NCBI RefSeq assembly: GCF_023540835.1 | Contig: NZ_JALKCU010000001.1 | Coordinates: forward strand, 496,001-560,000 | Length of the DNA stretch: 64,000 nucleotides | Reading direction: 5' to 3' | From: Marivivens geojensis | Lineage (GTDB): Bacteria; Pseudomonadota; Alphaproteobacteria; Rhodobacterales; Rhodobacteraceae | Shown here: in pieces, positions 38,102-45,895 of the stretch | Layout: each line of letters begins with the position of its first letter | Position numbering within the stretch: position 1 is the stretch's first letter | The notes under the pieces: model-generated | Databases searched by the model: none | What the model was told of the DNA's origin: nothing | What the model saw: the letters and a program-made list of their open reading frames with translations, nothing else | Made by a program: the position numbers and the translations under genes

Positions 38102-38725
38102 GTGTTTTACAGAATTTTTAGCTTTGTTTGCTGCGTTGTCCTTGCGTTCCCCGCGAGCGCTGAAGGCGCATATTTTAAGGTCCGTGGGCACCAGCTGTTT
38201 TTTGATACTGGCAGAGCCCCATCCGGCTGGGACGGCCTTGATGAGCAATTCAACGATATTTTGATGTTGAACCCAGAAGTTTCGGAAATTGTACTGGCAG
38301 GCCCGGGCGGCGATTTCCAGACAGCGTTAGCTATGCTCGATGTTATCCGCCTATATGAGTTGAATACGCTAGTGGAAGAGCCCTGCCGGAGCTCGTGCGC
38401 ATTCTTGTTTCTTGGTGGAGTTGAACGACGTATCGCATCAGGCGGCCGTTTAGGATTCCACCGGGTAAGCTGGCTGAAACACGACAGCGTCATGTTCTAC
38501 AGACTTTTACAAAAGGAACTGGGGCCCGATGGCCTACAGCCTTATCAAGAGTGGCTCTTTGAAGATGGTGAAGAACAGGCAGCTACACTCTTGGAAGAGT
38601 TCACCCAATCCCGTGTGACGCCGGAGTTTATTGTTAAGGTCCTTCGAACGCCGTCTACCGAGATGTGGTACCCTGAGGTTGGGGAGCTACTCTATAGCGG
38701 TGTCATCACGGGGATAGTTAAATGA
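38102..38725 (+). CDS. Periplasmic ClpP-like protein (COG3904-like)
   Basis: The 207-residue protein has a signal peptide (MFYRIFSFVCCVVLAFPASA). The rest resembles the crotonase/ClpP fold family COG3904: strand IVLAGPGGDFQTAL with the GG oxyanion-type turn, RSSCAFLFLGGVERR with a serine at the ClpP nucleophile position, and GGRLGFHRV with the histidine. A secreted serine hydrolase is plausible, not proven. Its stop overlaps the next gene by 4 bases, so the two form a unit, and it is divergent from the HGGxST gene. Confidence 0.72.
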   Translation: MFYRIFSFVCCVVLAFPASAEGAYFKVRGHQLFFDTGRAPSGWDGLDEQFNDILMLNPEVSEIVLAGPGGDFQTALAMLDVIRLYELNTLVEEPCRSSCAFLFLGGVERRIASGGRLGFHRVSWLKHDSVMFYRLLQKELGPDGLQPYQEWLFEDGEEQAATLLEEFTQSRVTPEFIVKVLRTPSTEMWYPEVGELLYSGVITGIVK

Positions 38726-39255
38726 CGGTACAAGCGACTGAGGTACTAAAATACGGCAAACTGAACCGCTCTATGCAAAGCGAACCACTTGAAGCCTATT
38801 TCAAGCTCGTCGGGCATCGTCCACAGTTTGGCTTCATGGCTACTAACAACTGGCGCGGCTATATCGGTGATTGGGAAATCAAAGACAAGAAGCTCTACCT
38901 CACACGGCTAAATCAGATGGGTCTTCGCAAAACGGACACTGGAGTACTGCCGTGTTTGGTCCCTAACAATGTGACACTGCCAGAGATTTTCCCCGGCACT
39001 ACCGGCCCCGTTTTCGCTGATTGGTATACTGGCCAACTACGCTGCCCTGAAGGAGATGTTATAGACTATCATAGAGGCCCGTTTGGTGCCTTATATGAAC
39101 GTTACCTAGTGCTGTCAGTAGAGCGCGGCGTGGTCGTCAGTGAAGAGACTGTCGTAAGTATCGAACGCGTGAACTCCCCGGTCATAGAGGAAACAGCGTC
39201 TGAACAGAAGGACAGAACGGCTAAGTTCCGTGCGTGGCTGAAAAAGATCGTGTAA
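38722..39255 (+). CDS. Unknown protein coupled to the ClpP-like protein
   Basis: I do not recognise a named family. The 177-residue protein has no signal peptide or membrane helix. Visible features are an aromatic-rich central domain (NNWRGYIGDWEIKDKKLYLT, then PVFADWYTGQLRCPEG and RYLVLSVERG) and a charged C-terminus. The start ATGA overlaps the upstream stop, which points to translational coupling with the periplasmic protein although this one appears cytosolic. Confidence 0.7.
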   Translation: MTVQATEVLKYGKLNRSMQSEPLEAYFKLVGHRPQFGFMATNNWRGYIGDWEIKDKKLYLTRLNQMGLRKTDTGVLPCLVPNNVTLPEIFPGTTGPVFADWYTGQLRCPEGDVIDYHRGPFGALYERYLVLSVERGVVVSEETVVSIERVNSPVIEETASEQKDRTAKFRAWLKKIV

Positions 39256-39257
39256 TT

Positions 39258-40562
39258 TCAATTCGAAATCACCGCGGCATATATCGCTACTGCTATCAGT
39301 ACAAGTAAGCCAATTAGTATCGCGTGACCCATTTTATCCAGCACTCTGGAACGCTGTTCTCTGCGTAACTTTTGCAGATACAGACGATCTTGCTCGCGCC
39401 GGATTCTTTGCTTTTCAATCTGGTCAAGCTCTTTCTGTTCACGTTCGCGCTGTCGGCGCTCAAACAATGCGGCGATCTCTATTTTGCGTTCCTGTCGCTC
39501 GCGTTCGTGTTGTTCACGTTTCTGTTGTTCAAGTTCCTGTCGCTCGCGTTCCTGTCGCTCGCGTTCCTGTCGCTCACGTTCCTGTTGGTTTTGAGCGTCT
39601 AGAGTTCTCTGGGAAGGCCCAAATTTGGCTTCAATTTTTTGCAAGATGAAGTTCGCATCATCCAGACGCCCGATCAGATCATAAACTTCGATGAACTCTT
39701 TTTCCGCCTCTTCTCCAATAGTTCTAGCCTGTGCCAATGCATCATTTGCATCTTCGTTATCGTAAGGTCGTAGCTGTTTTTGATGTTCTTCGATGAGCTG
39801 CCATGCCAATTTGCCCGTATCGATAGTGGGCTCTGCTTCTAGGGCCTCTAAAAAGCGAGTCTGATAGATTTTGGGCATCGCTGTCACTTCAGCCCAAGAA
39901 TGCGCCGCTGCAGCGCTGTATTCGATAACCTTTAGAGCTTTGGAAATTTTTTTTTCCTCGATTGCAGGACGTTCAGGAAAAACCTCGTTGGCATCTTCGG
40001 AGTTCTTGGACCTAGCCGTCGGGTCGCTAACGCGAGCTGGCTTTGCTGCTATTTCGGAGGCGTTACCCGCTAGATTAAGCTTAAGCGCGTCGGGTTGAAC
40101 TGAGGTATCCCCGCTAGGGGAAAGGTCATCTATTCCGAAGTGCCTGGCAGTAACTGCGCTTGGGAAATCTTTAATGGCATTGTTTACCTCCACATTGGTT
40201 GCCTTAGTGTTGGTACCACTCGGAACTTGAGATTGTGGCTCGTTGGTTTGATATTGATAAACCGAGCTTACCTCAGTCCTTGCCGATGGCTTGTTTTCGT
40301 TCAGTGTAGAGTTGGACTGAAGTGTGGTGGTGCTTTGAGCGTTACCATTGCCCGAATATATCCGTTTCGACAAAACGACCGCATATAACATGGGTGCCGC
40401 CTGCACCAACCCTGCAAGAGCTCCGCCTATTGTGGCGCCCGATCGATCCCGGGACCCAGAGCTCAGCCACGCTTGAAAGGTCAGTTCGTGAATCCACTGA
40501 CCAAATACTCGGCCCACGATAGCGCCAATTGCTAGCACCGCAATTATCTTAATAAATTTCAT
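39258..40562 (-). CDS. Membrane protein with long coiled coil, unknown function
   Basis: The 434-residue protein has two N-terminal hydrophobic segments (about 4-20 and 44-66), a low-complexity polar linker (70-200), a helical domain (about 200-330), a highly charged coiled coil built of RERQE-type repeats (about 330-395) and a C-terminal helix (about 410-432). Both ends would be membrane-anchored. No family is recognised. It is convergent with the two-gene cargo and leaves a 2-base gap. Confidence 0.7.
   Translation of the reverse strand: MKFIKIIAVLAIGAIVGRVFGQWIHELTFQAWLSSGSRDRSGATIGGALAGLVQAAPMLYAVVLSKRIYSGNGNAQSTTTLQSNSTLNENKPSARTEVSSVYQYQTNEPQSQVPSGTNTKATNVEVNNAIKDFPSAVTARHFGIDDLSPSGDTSVQPDALKLNLAGNASEIAAKPARVSDPTARSKNSEDANEVFPERPAIEEKKISKALKVIEYSAAAAHSWAEVTAMPKIYQTRFLEALEAEPTIDTGKLAWQLIEEHQKQLRPYDNEDANDALAQARTIGEEAEKEFIEVYDLIGRLDDANFILQKIEAKFGPSQRTLDAQNQQERERQERERQERERQELEQQKREQHERERQERKIEIAALFERRQREREQKELDQIEKQRIRREQDRLYLQKLRREQRSRVLDKMGHAILIGLLVLIAVAIYAAVISN
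39534..39585 (-). repeat. 15-bp tandem repeats inside the coiled-coil gene
   Basis: About three and a half near-identical 15-base units (plus-strand TTCCTGTCGCTCGCG) encode RERQE on the minus strand; more diverged units extend toward 39484. The period keeps frame, so copy-number change would alter coiled-coil length. Confidence 0.85.
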
Positions 40563-40674
40563 TTATTTACTTACTCTACCCTTTTAACGCGTCCCAGCTG
40601 CATCCTTTTGAAGCCAAACGAAAGGTTCATTCTAGTTGGTATTGGGGCGCGACCGTGATGCGAGAATTCCTGAG

Positions 40675-40998
40675 CTATACTGGTCCCCAGATAAAGATCA
40701 CTGTCGGCTTAACAGCAAAAAAAGCAACGAGGGGAGAGAGGAAAAACCCCCACGAGAAATAGATCGGCGATCCGAACCAGCTTCCGGTTATAATGCGGGT
40801 CAACATCGACAATAAAAAGGCAATTGAGGTGCCAATCACAAGGCTCGATCCTAACGTTCCACCAACACACAAGATTATCCAACTAATAAAGCTTAACTCT
40901 ATACTCCCCCACACTGCATAATAGGCCATGCCTGCGAACCACCCAAAGATCGTAGCGCGCGCCGTTAAATAATTTATCCGATCAATCGATAGCGACAT
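40675..40998 (-). CDS. Small membrane protein, unknown
   Basis: The 107-residue protein is mostly hydrophobic with about three helices (residues 14-34, 36-66, 80-105). No family is recognised. It belongs to a row of small minus-strand genes in the island. The gap of 112 bases to the coiled-coil gene shows nothing obvious. Confidence 0.6.
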   Translation of the reverse strand: MSLSIDRINYLTARATIFGWFAGMAYYAVWGSIELSFISWIILCVGGTLGSSLVIGTSIAFLLSMLTRIITGSWFGSPIYFSWGFFLSPLVAFFAVKPTVIFIWGPV

Positions 40999-41040
40999 AA
41001 ATCCCCCTTTTTAATATGAAGAGTCGCCAGATGAAGCTCT

Positions 41041-41436
41041 TCAATTCGTTAACATCATATATAACACCGAAAGCGATAACATCGCTGTAGTTATAAACCA
41101 GAACGTCAAAGCTAAGTTCAAAATGCGCCGTATCCTTCTGACTTCCCGCCACGTCTCGAACGAGTAGTGTTCAACCTTACTAGCTATCAAGGTTGCCATT
41201 CGAAGATGGTGAGACATCCCAACTTTAGACAATGCCTCTGGATCATAGCTATCAGCGCAATCTGCAATGAACCGGTTGGTCATGCGAAAATTACGCATGG
41301 CCTCGTTTCGAAGACGATGTTCGTTGGGGGATAGGGCCATCTCGTAAGATTGCCATTCATGGAGATCTTGACTGCGCAGGCCGTCGTCGGCAGTTGCTTC
41401 AAATCCCTCATTATAGGTACCGGTTAGCATTACCAC
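41041..41436 (-). CDS. Small tail-anchored membrane protein, unknown
   Basis: The 131-residue protein (129 if started at the second Met) has a soluble helical N-terminal part and one C-terminal hydrophobic helix (about 108-128) preceded by basic residues (REVRRIRRI). This is a tail-anchor layout with the bulk in the cytosol. No homologous family is recognised. The 214 bases upstream hold no clear gene. Confidence 0.6.
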   Translation of the reverse strand: MVMLTGTYNEGFEATADDGLRSQDLHEWQSYEMALSPNEHRLRNEAMRNFRMTNRFIADCADSYDPEALSKVGMSHHLRMATLIASKVEHYSFETWREVRRIRRILNLALTFWFITTAMLSLSVLYMMLTN

Positions 41437-41650
41437 CCCTCAAAGTTATAATAGCCACTGATCATCACTAAGATCGCACGCGTGGCAATAGTCGACTAAT
41501 GAAATTGATGCCCATAGGCCCAGTATCATAGGTCGATGACTTAAGCCCGAAAGACTGAAGAGCGCAATGTAACATTGCAATAGGTTAAGGTGTGTTCAGT
41601 TCGTTCGGCGGGCTTCGAACTTCCGAAATGCCAGGATAATGACCAAAGAC

Positions 41651-42184
41651 CTAGCCTGCCTCACACCAGTCAACCAGCTCCAATGCACGGCGGACGATGC
41701 CATCAGCGTCAACCAGTAAGGCATAGACATCTGAGTATCCCGATTTGATGGATCGATATTCGGTGCCTAGATGAGTTTGAAGCCGAGTGTGCTGTCTCTC
41801 ACAGTCGTTAAGCAAGCGTCGCGCATCAATTTCGGCGTTATACAGCTCACCATCGACATCGATTTTTGCAATACCGTCGCCTGGTAGTGCCTCGATGGCG
41901 GGTAGAATATTATAGCCGAGCATCGTCGCTATTTTAGTTGGAAGGTTTCTCAGCCATTCGTCCATTTCGCTGAGTGCACAACAGCCCAGCACCGGGCTCG
42001 GGTATTTCTCGTTTGGATTTTTGAGGCGGCGCCGTATGGCTATCATCGTGTCTTGCATGCGAAGTAGCGCCGTTCTTGTCTCACGTAGCTTGTACGTGCC
42101 CGACCGTAGTGGGTACTTTGCACGCTCCGAGTGCGCTTCTATGAACGCGTCGTGACACGGGCGTTGTGATCTAGCTTTCGGCAT
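41651..42184 (-). CDS. Cytosolic helical protein, unknown
   Basis: The 177-residue soluble protein is mainly helical with basic N-terminus and a cysteine pair (LGCCAL). I recognise no domain. It is preceded by a good promoter with a palindrome over the -10 box, so it heads the left minus-strand transcript and may be regulated within the element. Confidence 0.65.
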   Translation of the reverse strand: MPKARSQRPCHDAFIEAHSERAKYPLRSGTYKLRETRTALLRMQDTMIAIRRRLKNPNEKYPSPVLGCCALSEMDEWLRNLPTKIATMLGYNILPAIEALPGDGIAKIDVDGELYNAEIDARRLLNDCERQHTRLQTHLGTEYRSIKSGYSDVYALLVDADGIVRRALELVDWCEAG

Positions 42185-42206
42185 GGCCTGCTCTTCAATT
42201 CATTAT

Positions 42207-42240
42207 GTTATAGTATAACACAATATCAAACTCATGTTAA
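42207..42240 (-). promoter_or_regulatory. Promoter with palindromic -10 operator in the island
   Basis: On the minus strand -35 TTAACA (42240-42235) and -10 TATACT (42217-42212) are 17 bases apart. The -10 sits within the perfect 13-base palindrome GTTATACTATAAC (42207-42219), a likely repressor site. The gene at 42184 starts about 20 bases downstream of the predicted start. Confidence 0.55.
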
Positions 42241-42356
42241 TCGGCACGGCCGATTCCAATGAAGGCAGGGTTATTGGTGGAACTGGTTTCCACAGGACCC
42301 GATGGATCGGCGTGCTCATGCGTAGTTGACCGGACTGAAGACGCAGCGTGCTGTTT

Positions 42357-42440
42357 GTGTCGATAATGTCGGTATTTTTCAAACCCAAGAATAAATTTGG
42401 GTCTGCTCCGATGTTTTAATAGTTTCTAAAATATCGACAC
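42357..42440. repeat. Long inverted repeat downstream of the helicase gene
   Basis: GTGTCGATA (42357-42365) and TATCGACAC (42432-42440) are perfect 9-base inverted arms around 66 bases. Inside lies a second dyad CCCAA-N8-TTGGG (about 42382-42399). The DNA is AT-rich. This may be a terminator or processing structure for the helicase transcript, or part of the element's replication origin. Confidence 0.45.
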
Positions 42441-42451
42441 TATCTACACCT

Positions 42452-43747
42452 TCAACACTCCGCTAAAGACACATCGAGAAGGATTTGACCTTCTGCACGC
42501 CGAGCGCGTCGCACACCTACCGCTTCCAGCCGTGTGCCAAATTGGCGCTCACCGATTTCACCTTTGATGCCGGAGCGCTGCCGCCAAACTTGGTAACGGG
42601 TATAGGCCTGTGCCTGTGTTGCGCTCTTACCTAGATCATCGATGAGGTTTTCTTCTCGAAACCGGGCAATCTGATCGTTGTCGTGACGCCAAGTCTGGAG
42701 CGCGGCATCTGTCGTGGGGCTAGTGGAAAACTGGCCTCTGTTTTGGATAAGCCCAAGCAGGGCATCCATCGCACGGGAGGTGATTGCATCTAGCTCACCC
42801 ACGAGTCGCTCCAATAGCGTAGGATCAGCCTCAGCGCCAAGGAACTGTCGACGTAGTGGGATCACGATAGCGCGCCGATACACCCCATCCGAAAAATCGC
42901 GCAAACGCGGCATATGGTTAGTAGCTACAAGGAGGGTCGCAAAGGGTTCGATCTCACGGGGTGACTGGAATTTCTCCTCAACCGTCATCACCTCGCCGGA
43001 AACGACAGCCTTCAGTGCGCCATCGTCGATTTGCGCCTGCTGATCTAGCTCCGTAATTAAGTTCAGCAGTTTCCCATCCAAGTGCGATCTCTGGAAGGTG
43101 TTATTCAACTGGTCGAGTTGTACTGCCGAGCAGTTACTGGAACCCACCATCGCCTTTGCCACCTTGCACAGCACACTTTTGCCGTTCGCGCCCGGCCCAA
43201 CGAGGAAGAAGAGTTTTTCGAAGCGTGCGTGAGAGACTAAGATGTAGCCGAGCATCTGGTAGATCAGCGTCTTAATCCGCGCCGCATCCGGATATGGCTC
43301 GCCCTGTTCATCACAAAGAACATCAGCGAGGAACTGTTCAAACGCAACAGGTACGGAATCCACGTATTTTGCGGGGATTTTGATGCGACGCTGAAGTGCG
43401 CGGTTCGGCTTGGCCCGATTCCAGCCGAATAGTGTCGGCTCATAGTAGCCATCCTCGAGTGCAAGAATGTTTGGATCGCCAAGCTCAAACTGCAATTCTG
43501 GATCATAGTTTAGACTTTCAAACACAGTCACCATGCCAGTAAGACGAGCAGCTTGTACCCGCTTTTCTCGCCCTGAGAGCACCTGAAGAGCTACAGCTCG
43601 GAGTTCCGGGCTCGACATTCGGCAAAACACCGAACCGTCAAATCGGTATACACCTTGCGGCCCCTTTAACAGGTTGGCGACGCCAATGTGTGTTTCTAGG
43701 GCTTCGGCATTTTCGAGGTCTGAGAAACCTGTTTGTCCCGTACTCAT
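42452..43747 (-). CDS. P4/D5-type SF3 DNA helicase
   Basis: The 431-residue protein has a D5-N-like domain (about 80-175) followed by an SF3 helicase core. Walker A is GPGANGKSVL at about 184-193, Walker B-like LLNLITELDQQ follows, then the FATLLVATNHMPRL sensor segment and an arginine finger region GVYRRAIVIP. It unwinds the element's origin, as in P4 alpha-type replication. ATG 43747 overlaps the primase stop (ATGA), so the P4 primase-helicase fusion is split here into two coupled genes. Confidence 0.88.
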   Translation of the reverse strand: MSTGQTGFSDLENAEALETHIGVANLLKGPQGVYRFDGSVFCRMSSPELRAVALQVLSGREKRVQAARLTGMVTVFESLNYDPELQFELGDPNILALEDGYYEPTLFGWNRAKPNRALQRRIKIPAKYVDSVPVAFEQFLADVLCDEQGEPYPDAARIKTLIYQMLGYILVSHARFEKLFFLVGPGANGKSVLCKVAKAMVGSSNCSAVQLDQLNNTFQRSHLDGKLLNLITELDQQAQIDDGALKAVVSGEVMTVEEKFQSPREIEPFATLLVATNHMPRLRDFSDGVYRRAIVIPLRRQFLGAEADPTLLERLVGELDAITSRAMDALLGLIQNRGQFSTSPTTDAALQTWRHDNDQIARFREENLIDDLGKSATQAQAYTRYQVWRQRSGIKGEIGERQFGTRLEAVGVRRARRAEGQILLDVSLAEC

Positions 43748-44976
43748 AGCGACCAAGCCTCCTTCATGATGGTGTTGAAGTCGTGGCGAGCGAAGCGATA
43801 AACGGTCTTCTGGCCATGAGCATGGCTTACTAGAACAGGACTGTCGTAGTCGCTCCCCCACAACACAGATGCAGTGGTGCGACCGTAAGAGCGCCCCTCA
43901 ATTGGATCGGCGCAGGAAAGCTTCAAGCCTGGGCAAGCAGCATCGAGCATGTCGCCTACGCGCACATTCTGACCATTGGAGAGCTCGAGGATATAATCGT
44001 CGTGGATAACGAAACCATTAACCGTCGCATGAACCTGTTTAGTGGCTGCCGATAGCGAGATGCCTAGACACGATGAAAGATCGCTCGCACGCGCAGTAAT
44101 ATAATGCGCTCGAACCGCATCGGCAGCTTCACGCTGGTTCTCAAAGGCTAAGGCTCGTTTCCGAGTCCATCCGGTGCCGCTAGCGAGCACGGGCGTTTCT
44201 AAAGCGTCTCCAAGCGCCACTCGCTGCAAACTAGGCTCACGGCAAACTCCCGGACCAAGGATCGGAGTTGCGGTATAGATCAATCGTTCTGGACTGCCGA
44301 CAGCCCCATCAACGATGAAACGTTCCAGCATTGTGCCTGCTTTGCTGATCGCCACATACCCCAAACCCTCATCCCAACAACGGATACGCAGCGCCTCAAT
44401 TAGACGTGGGGTATCTTCGGCTTCTTCAAGGCGGACAAGCATATGGAAACCACAGCTATGCTGCACCTGTTCTTGACCGCAGCGATAAACACCAGACGAG
44501 GACGACGGCCGAACCAACCTGTCTGCGTCAAACAGGGCAGGATAGAGCTGATAGATTACCGCTTCTGCACCACCCTCAGCAATGATCCGTTTGCGCAGCT
44601 CTCCCGGGAGGTCTTTGTCGTCATAGTCGAGAAGCGCGAACCCCTCCCCAGGAAAGAACTCGAGATCGTCCTTGGTGCGGGTTAAAGGGGGCGAGCCTTC
44701 GTATTTCCATGCCAATGCATCTTCACGTGTCGTGATACTGGCTGTCGGCTGTCCATTTTTCGGCCCCCCGAGGCACAGTGCCTGTTTAGAAGTAAGGCCA
44801 TCACATAGGTCAGCGAGTACACTCGAGTTTGGTATTTCCATGACCTCAATTGTGCCTTTGGTGAACGCGCCGTTTGGCGTTTTCACAAGTTCGCCTGCTG
44901 GCGAAATGTCAAAAACCTTACCAATCCGAGTACCGTTCGTCAGAACGGAGATCCGAGCTGTAGCGGGTTGGTTCAT
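43744..44976 (-). CDS. Putative AEP-type primase paired with the SF3 helicase
   Basis: The 410-residue protein is not clearly named. It resembles archaeo-eukaryotic primases: an acidic motif LLDYDD at about 115-120, an SSSSGVY and GFHMLVRL region (158-182) as motif II, and RFIVDGAVGSPERLIYTATP (219-238) as motif III. A C-terminal part lacks recognisable motifs. Gene order with AlpA upstream and helicase downstream fits a replication primase. Its ribosome site lies in a hairpin (44981-45000). Confidence 0.7.
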   Translation of the reverse strand: MNQPATARISVLTNGTRIGKVFDISPAGELVKTPNGAFTKGTIEVMEIPNSSVLADLCDGLTSKQALCLGGPKNGQPTASITTREDALAWKYEGSPPLTRTKDDLEFFPGEGFALLDYDDKDLPGELRKRIIAEGGAEAVIYQLYPALFDADRLVRPSSSSGVYRCGQEQVQHSCGFHMLVRLEEAEDTPRLIEALRIRCWDEGLGYVAISKAGTMLERFIVDGAVGSPERLIYTATPILGPGVCREPSLQRVALGDALETPVLASGTGWTRKRALAFENQREAADAVRAHYITARASDLSSCLGISLSAATKQVHATVNGFVIHDDYILELSNGQNVRVGDMLDAACPGLKLSCADPIEGRSYGRTTASVLWGSDYDSPVLVSHAHGQKTVYRFARHDFNTIMKEAWSL

Positions 44977-44980
44977 TATT

Positions 44981-45000
44981 GCCTCCTTTCGTTTGGAGGC
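44981..45000 (-). promoter_or_regulatory. Hairpin covering the primase ribosome-binding site
   Basis: On the minus strand GCCTCC-AAACGAAA-GGAGGC precedes ATG 44976 by 4 bases. The AAGGAGG ribosome site is the 3' arm of a perfect 6-bp stem, so translation of the primase, and by coupling the helicase, could be held off until the stem is opened. Confidence 0.6.
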
Positions 45001-45069
45001 GCGCCACAGGCATGCTAAAAGAACAGAGTGAGAGCTGTTCAGCCGCGTGCCTACGGGCGCGCGGTTTCT

Positions 45070-45267
45070 TTATTCAGTTTCCAACCAGCTGCCGCCCTGC
45101 GGACGGGTAGCAATCCAAGCCTCGACATCCTCAACGCGCCAGCCGACAGAGCGAGCGCCGAGCTTGATAGGCTTGGGGAATTTCCCTTCTTTCATAAGGG
45201 CATACAGATGAGAGCGCGATAGAGTTGTGCGCTGCACAACCGAGGGAAGGCGTTCCAGTTCGGTCAT
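45070..45267 (-). CDS. AlpA-family excisionase/regulator
   Basis: The 65-residue winged-helix protein has the AlpA pattern: TTLSRSHLYALMKEGKFPKPIKLG and the RSVGWRVEDVEAWIATRP wing. In P4-like elements AlpA controls the integrase or excision. I chose ATG 45267 with GGAGG 6 bases upstream instead of the longer open frame. Confidence 0.88.
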   Translation of the reverse strand: MTELERLPSVVQRTTLSRSHLYALMKEGKFPKPIKLGARSVGWRVEDVEAWIATRPQGGSWLETE

Positions 45268-45349
45268 TTGTACCTCCATAACTGGGCGTTGCGATGCAAG
45301 CACCACTACGGAGGACTGCCGAGGACTGCGTGTGACAAGACTCTCTGAG

Positions 45350-45895
45350 CTAGTCAGCGTCGGGCCAGAAGAGCTCCCGATACTTGGACTTTTCACGAAA
45401 CCGCTTCACTGCACGCTCCATGCTTCGAGGCACTGGCGCCGCGCCAACCGGTGCGCGATAATCGATAGCCGCGAGTCCTGCGTCTTCTAAAGCTTTTCGG
45501 ATCATGTCGATGGAAGATGTGCCTTCCGGAGTTGCGTCATTTGCCCCCTGGCTAAGCTCAGGATATTCAATCTGCAGAACAGTACTGAGCAAGTGCACGA
45601 CAAAATCTCGCGCTGCGTTGGCGTCTTTACCCCCCGGTGCTTTCGGCCGCTCACAAGCTAGCTCTGCACCCATCTCCTTCAGCAGATCATATGCCGTTTG
45701 GTCCCCACTGCGAGCGCAAGAGAACAAATACAGGCCCGGTAGGCCGGGTTTCAACACCATGCTCCCACTTGGATCAAAATCCACGCAAAGTTCCTCCAGC
45801 AATTCACGACGCAGGTTTATGTCGCCTTTGGTGATCCTACCCCAATCGGAGGCAATCCCTGCTACCAGCTGTCGCGCTCGCTCATGTGCTTTCAT
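45350..45895 (-). CDS. Unknown protein overlapping the integrase 3' end
   Basis: The 181-residue soluble protein (MKAHERARQLVAGIASDWG...) has no recognised domain; it is mixed charged with LLEELCVDFDPSGSMV and ERAVKRFREKSKYRELF segments. The start at 45895 overlaps the integrase by 14 bases. The long upstream extension in the same frame is antisense-like noise inside the integrase and is not included. Confidence 0.6.
   Translation of the reverse strand: MKAHERARQLVAGIASDWGRITKGDINLRRELLEELCVDFDPSGSMVLKPGLPGLYLFSCARSGDQTAYDLLKEMGAELACERPKAPGGKDANAARDFVVHLLSTVLQIEYPELSQGANDATPEGTSSIDMIRKALEDAGLAAIDYRAPVGAAPVPRSMERAVKRFREKSKYRELFWPDAD

Noticed and set aside
39484-39600. CRISPR-like short repeats
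   Set aside because: The 15-base units are contiguous without spacers and encode an in-frame coiled coil.
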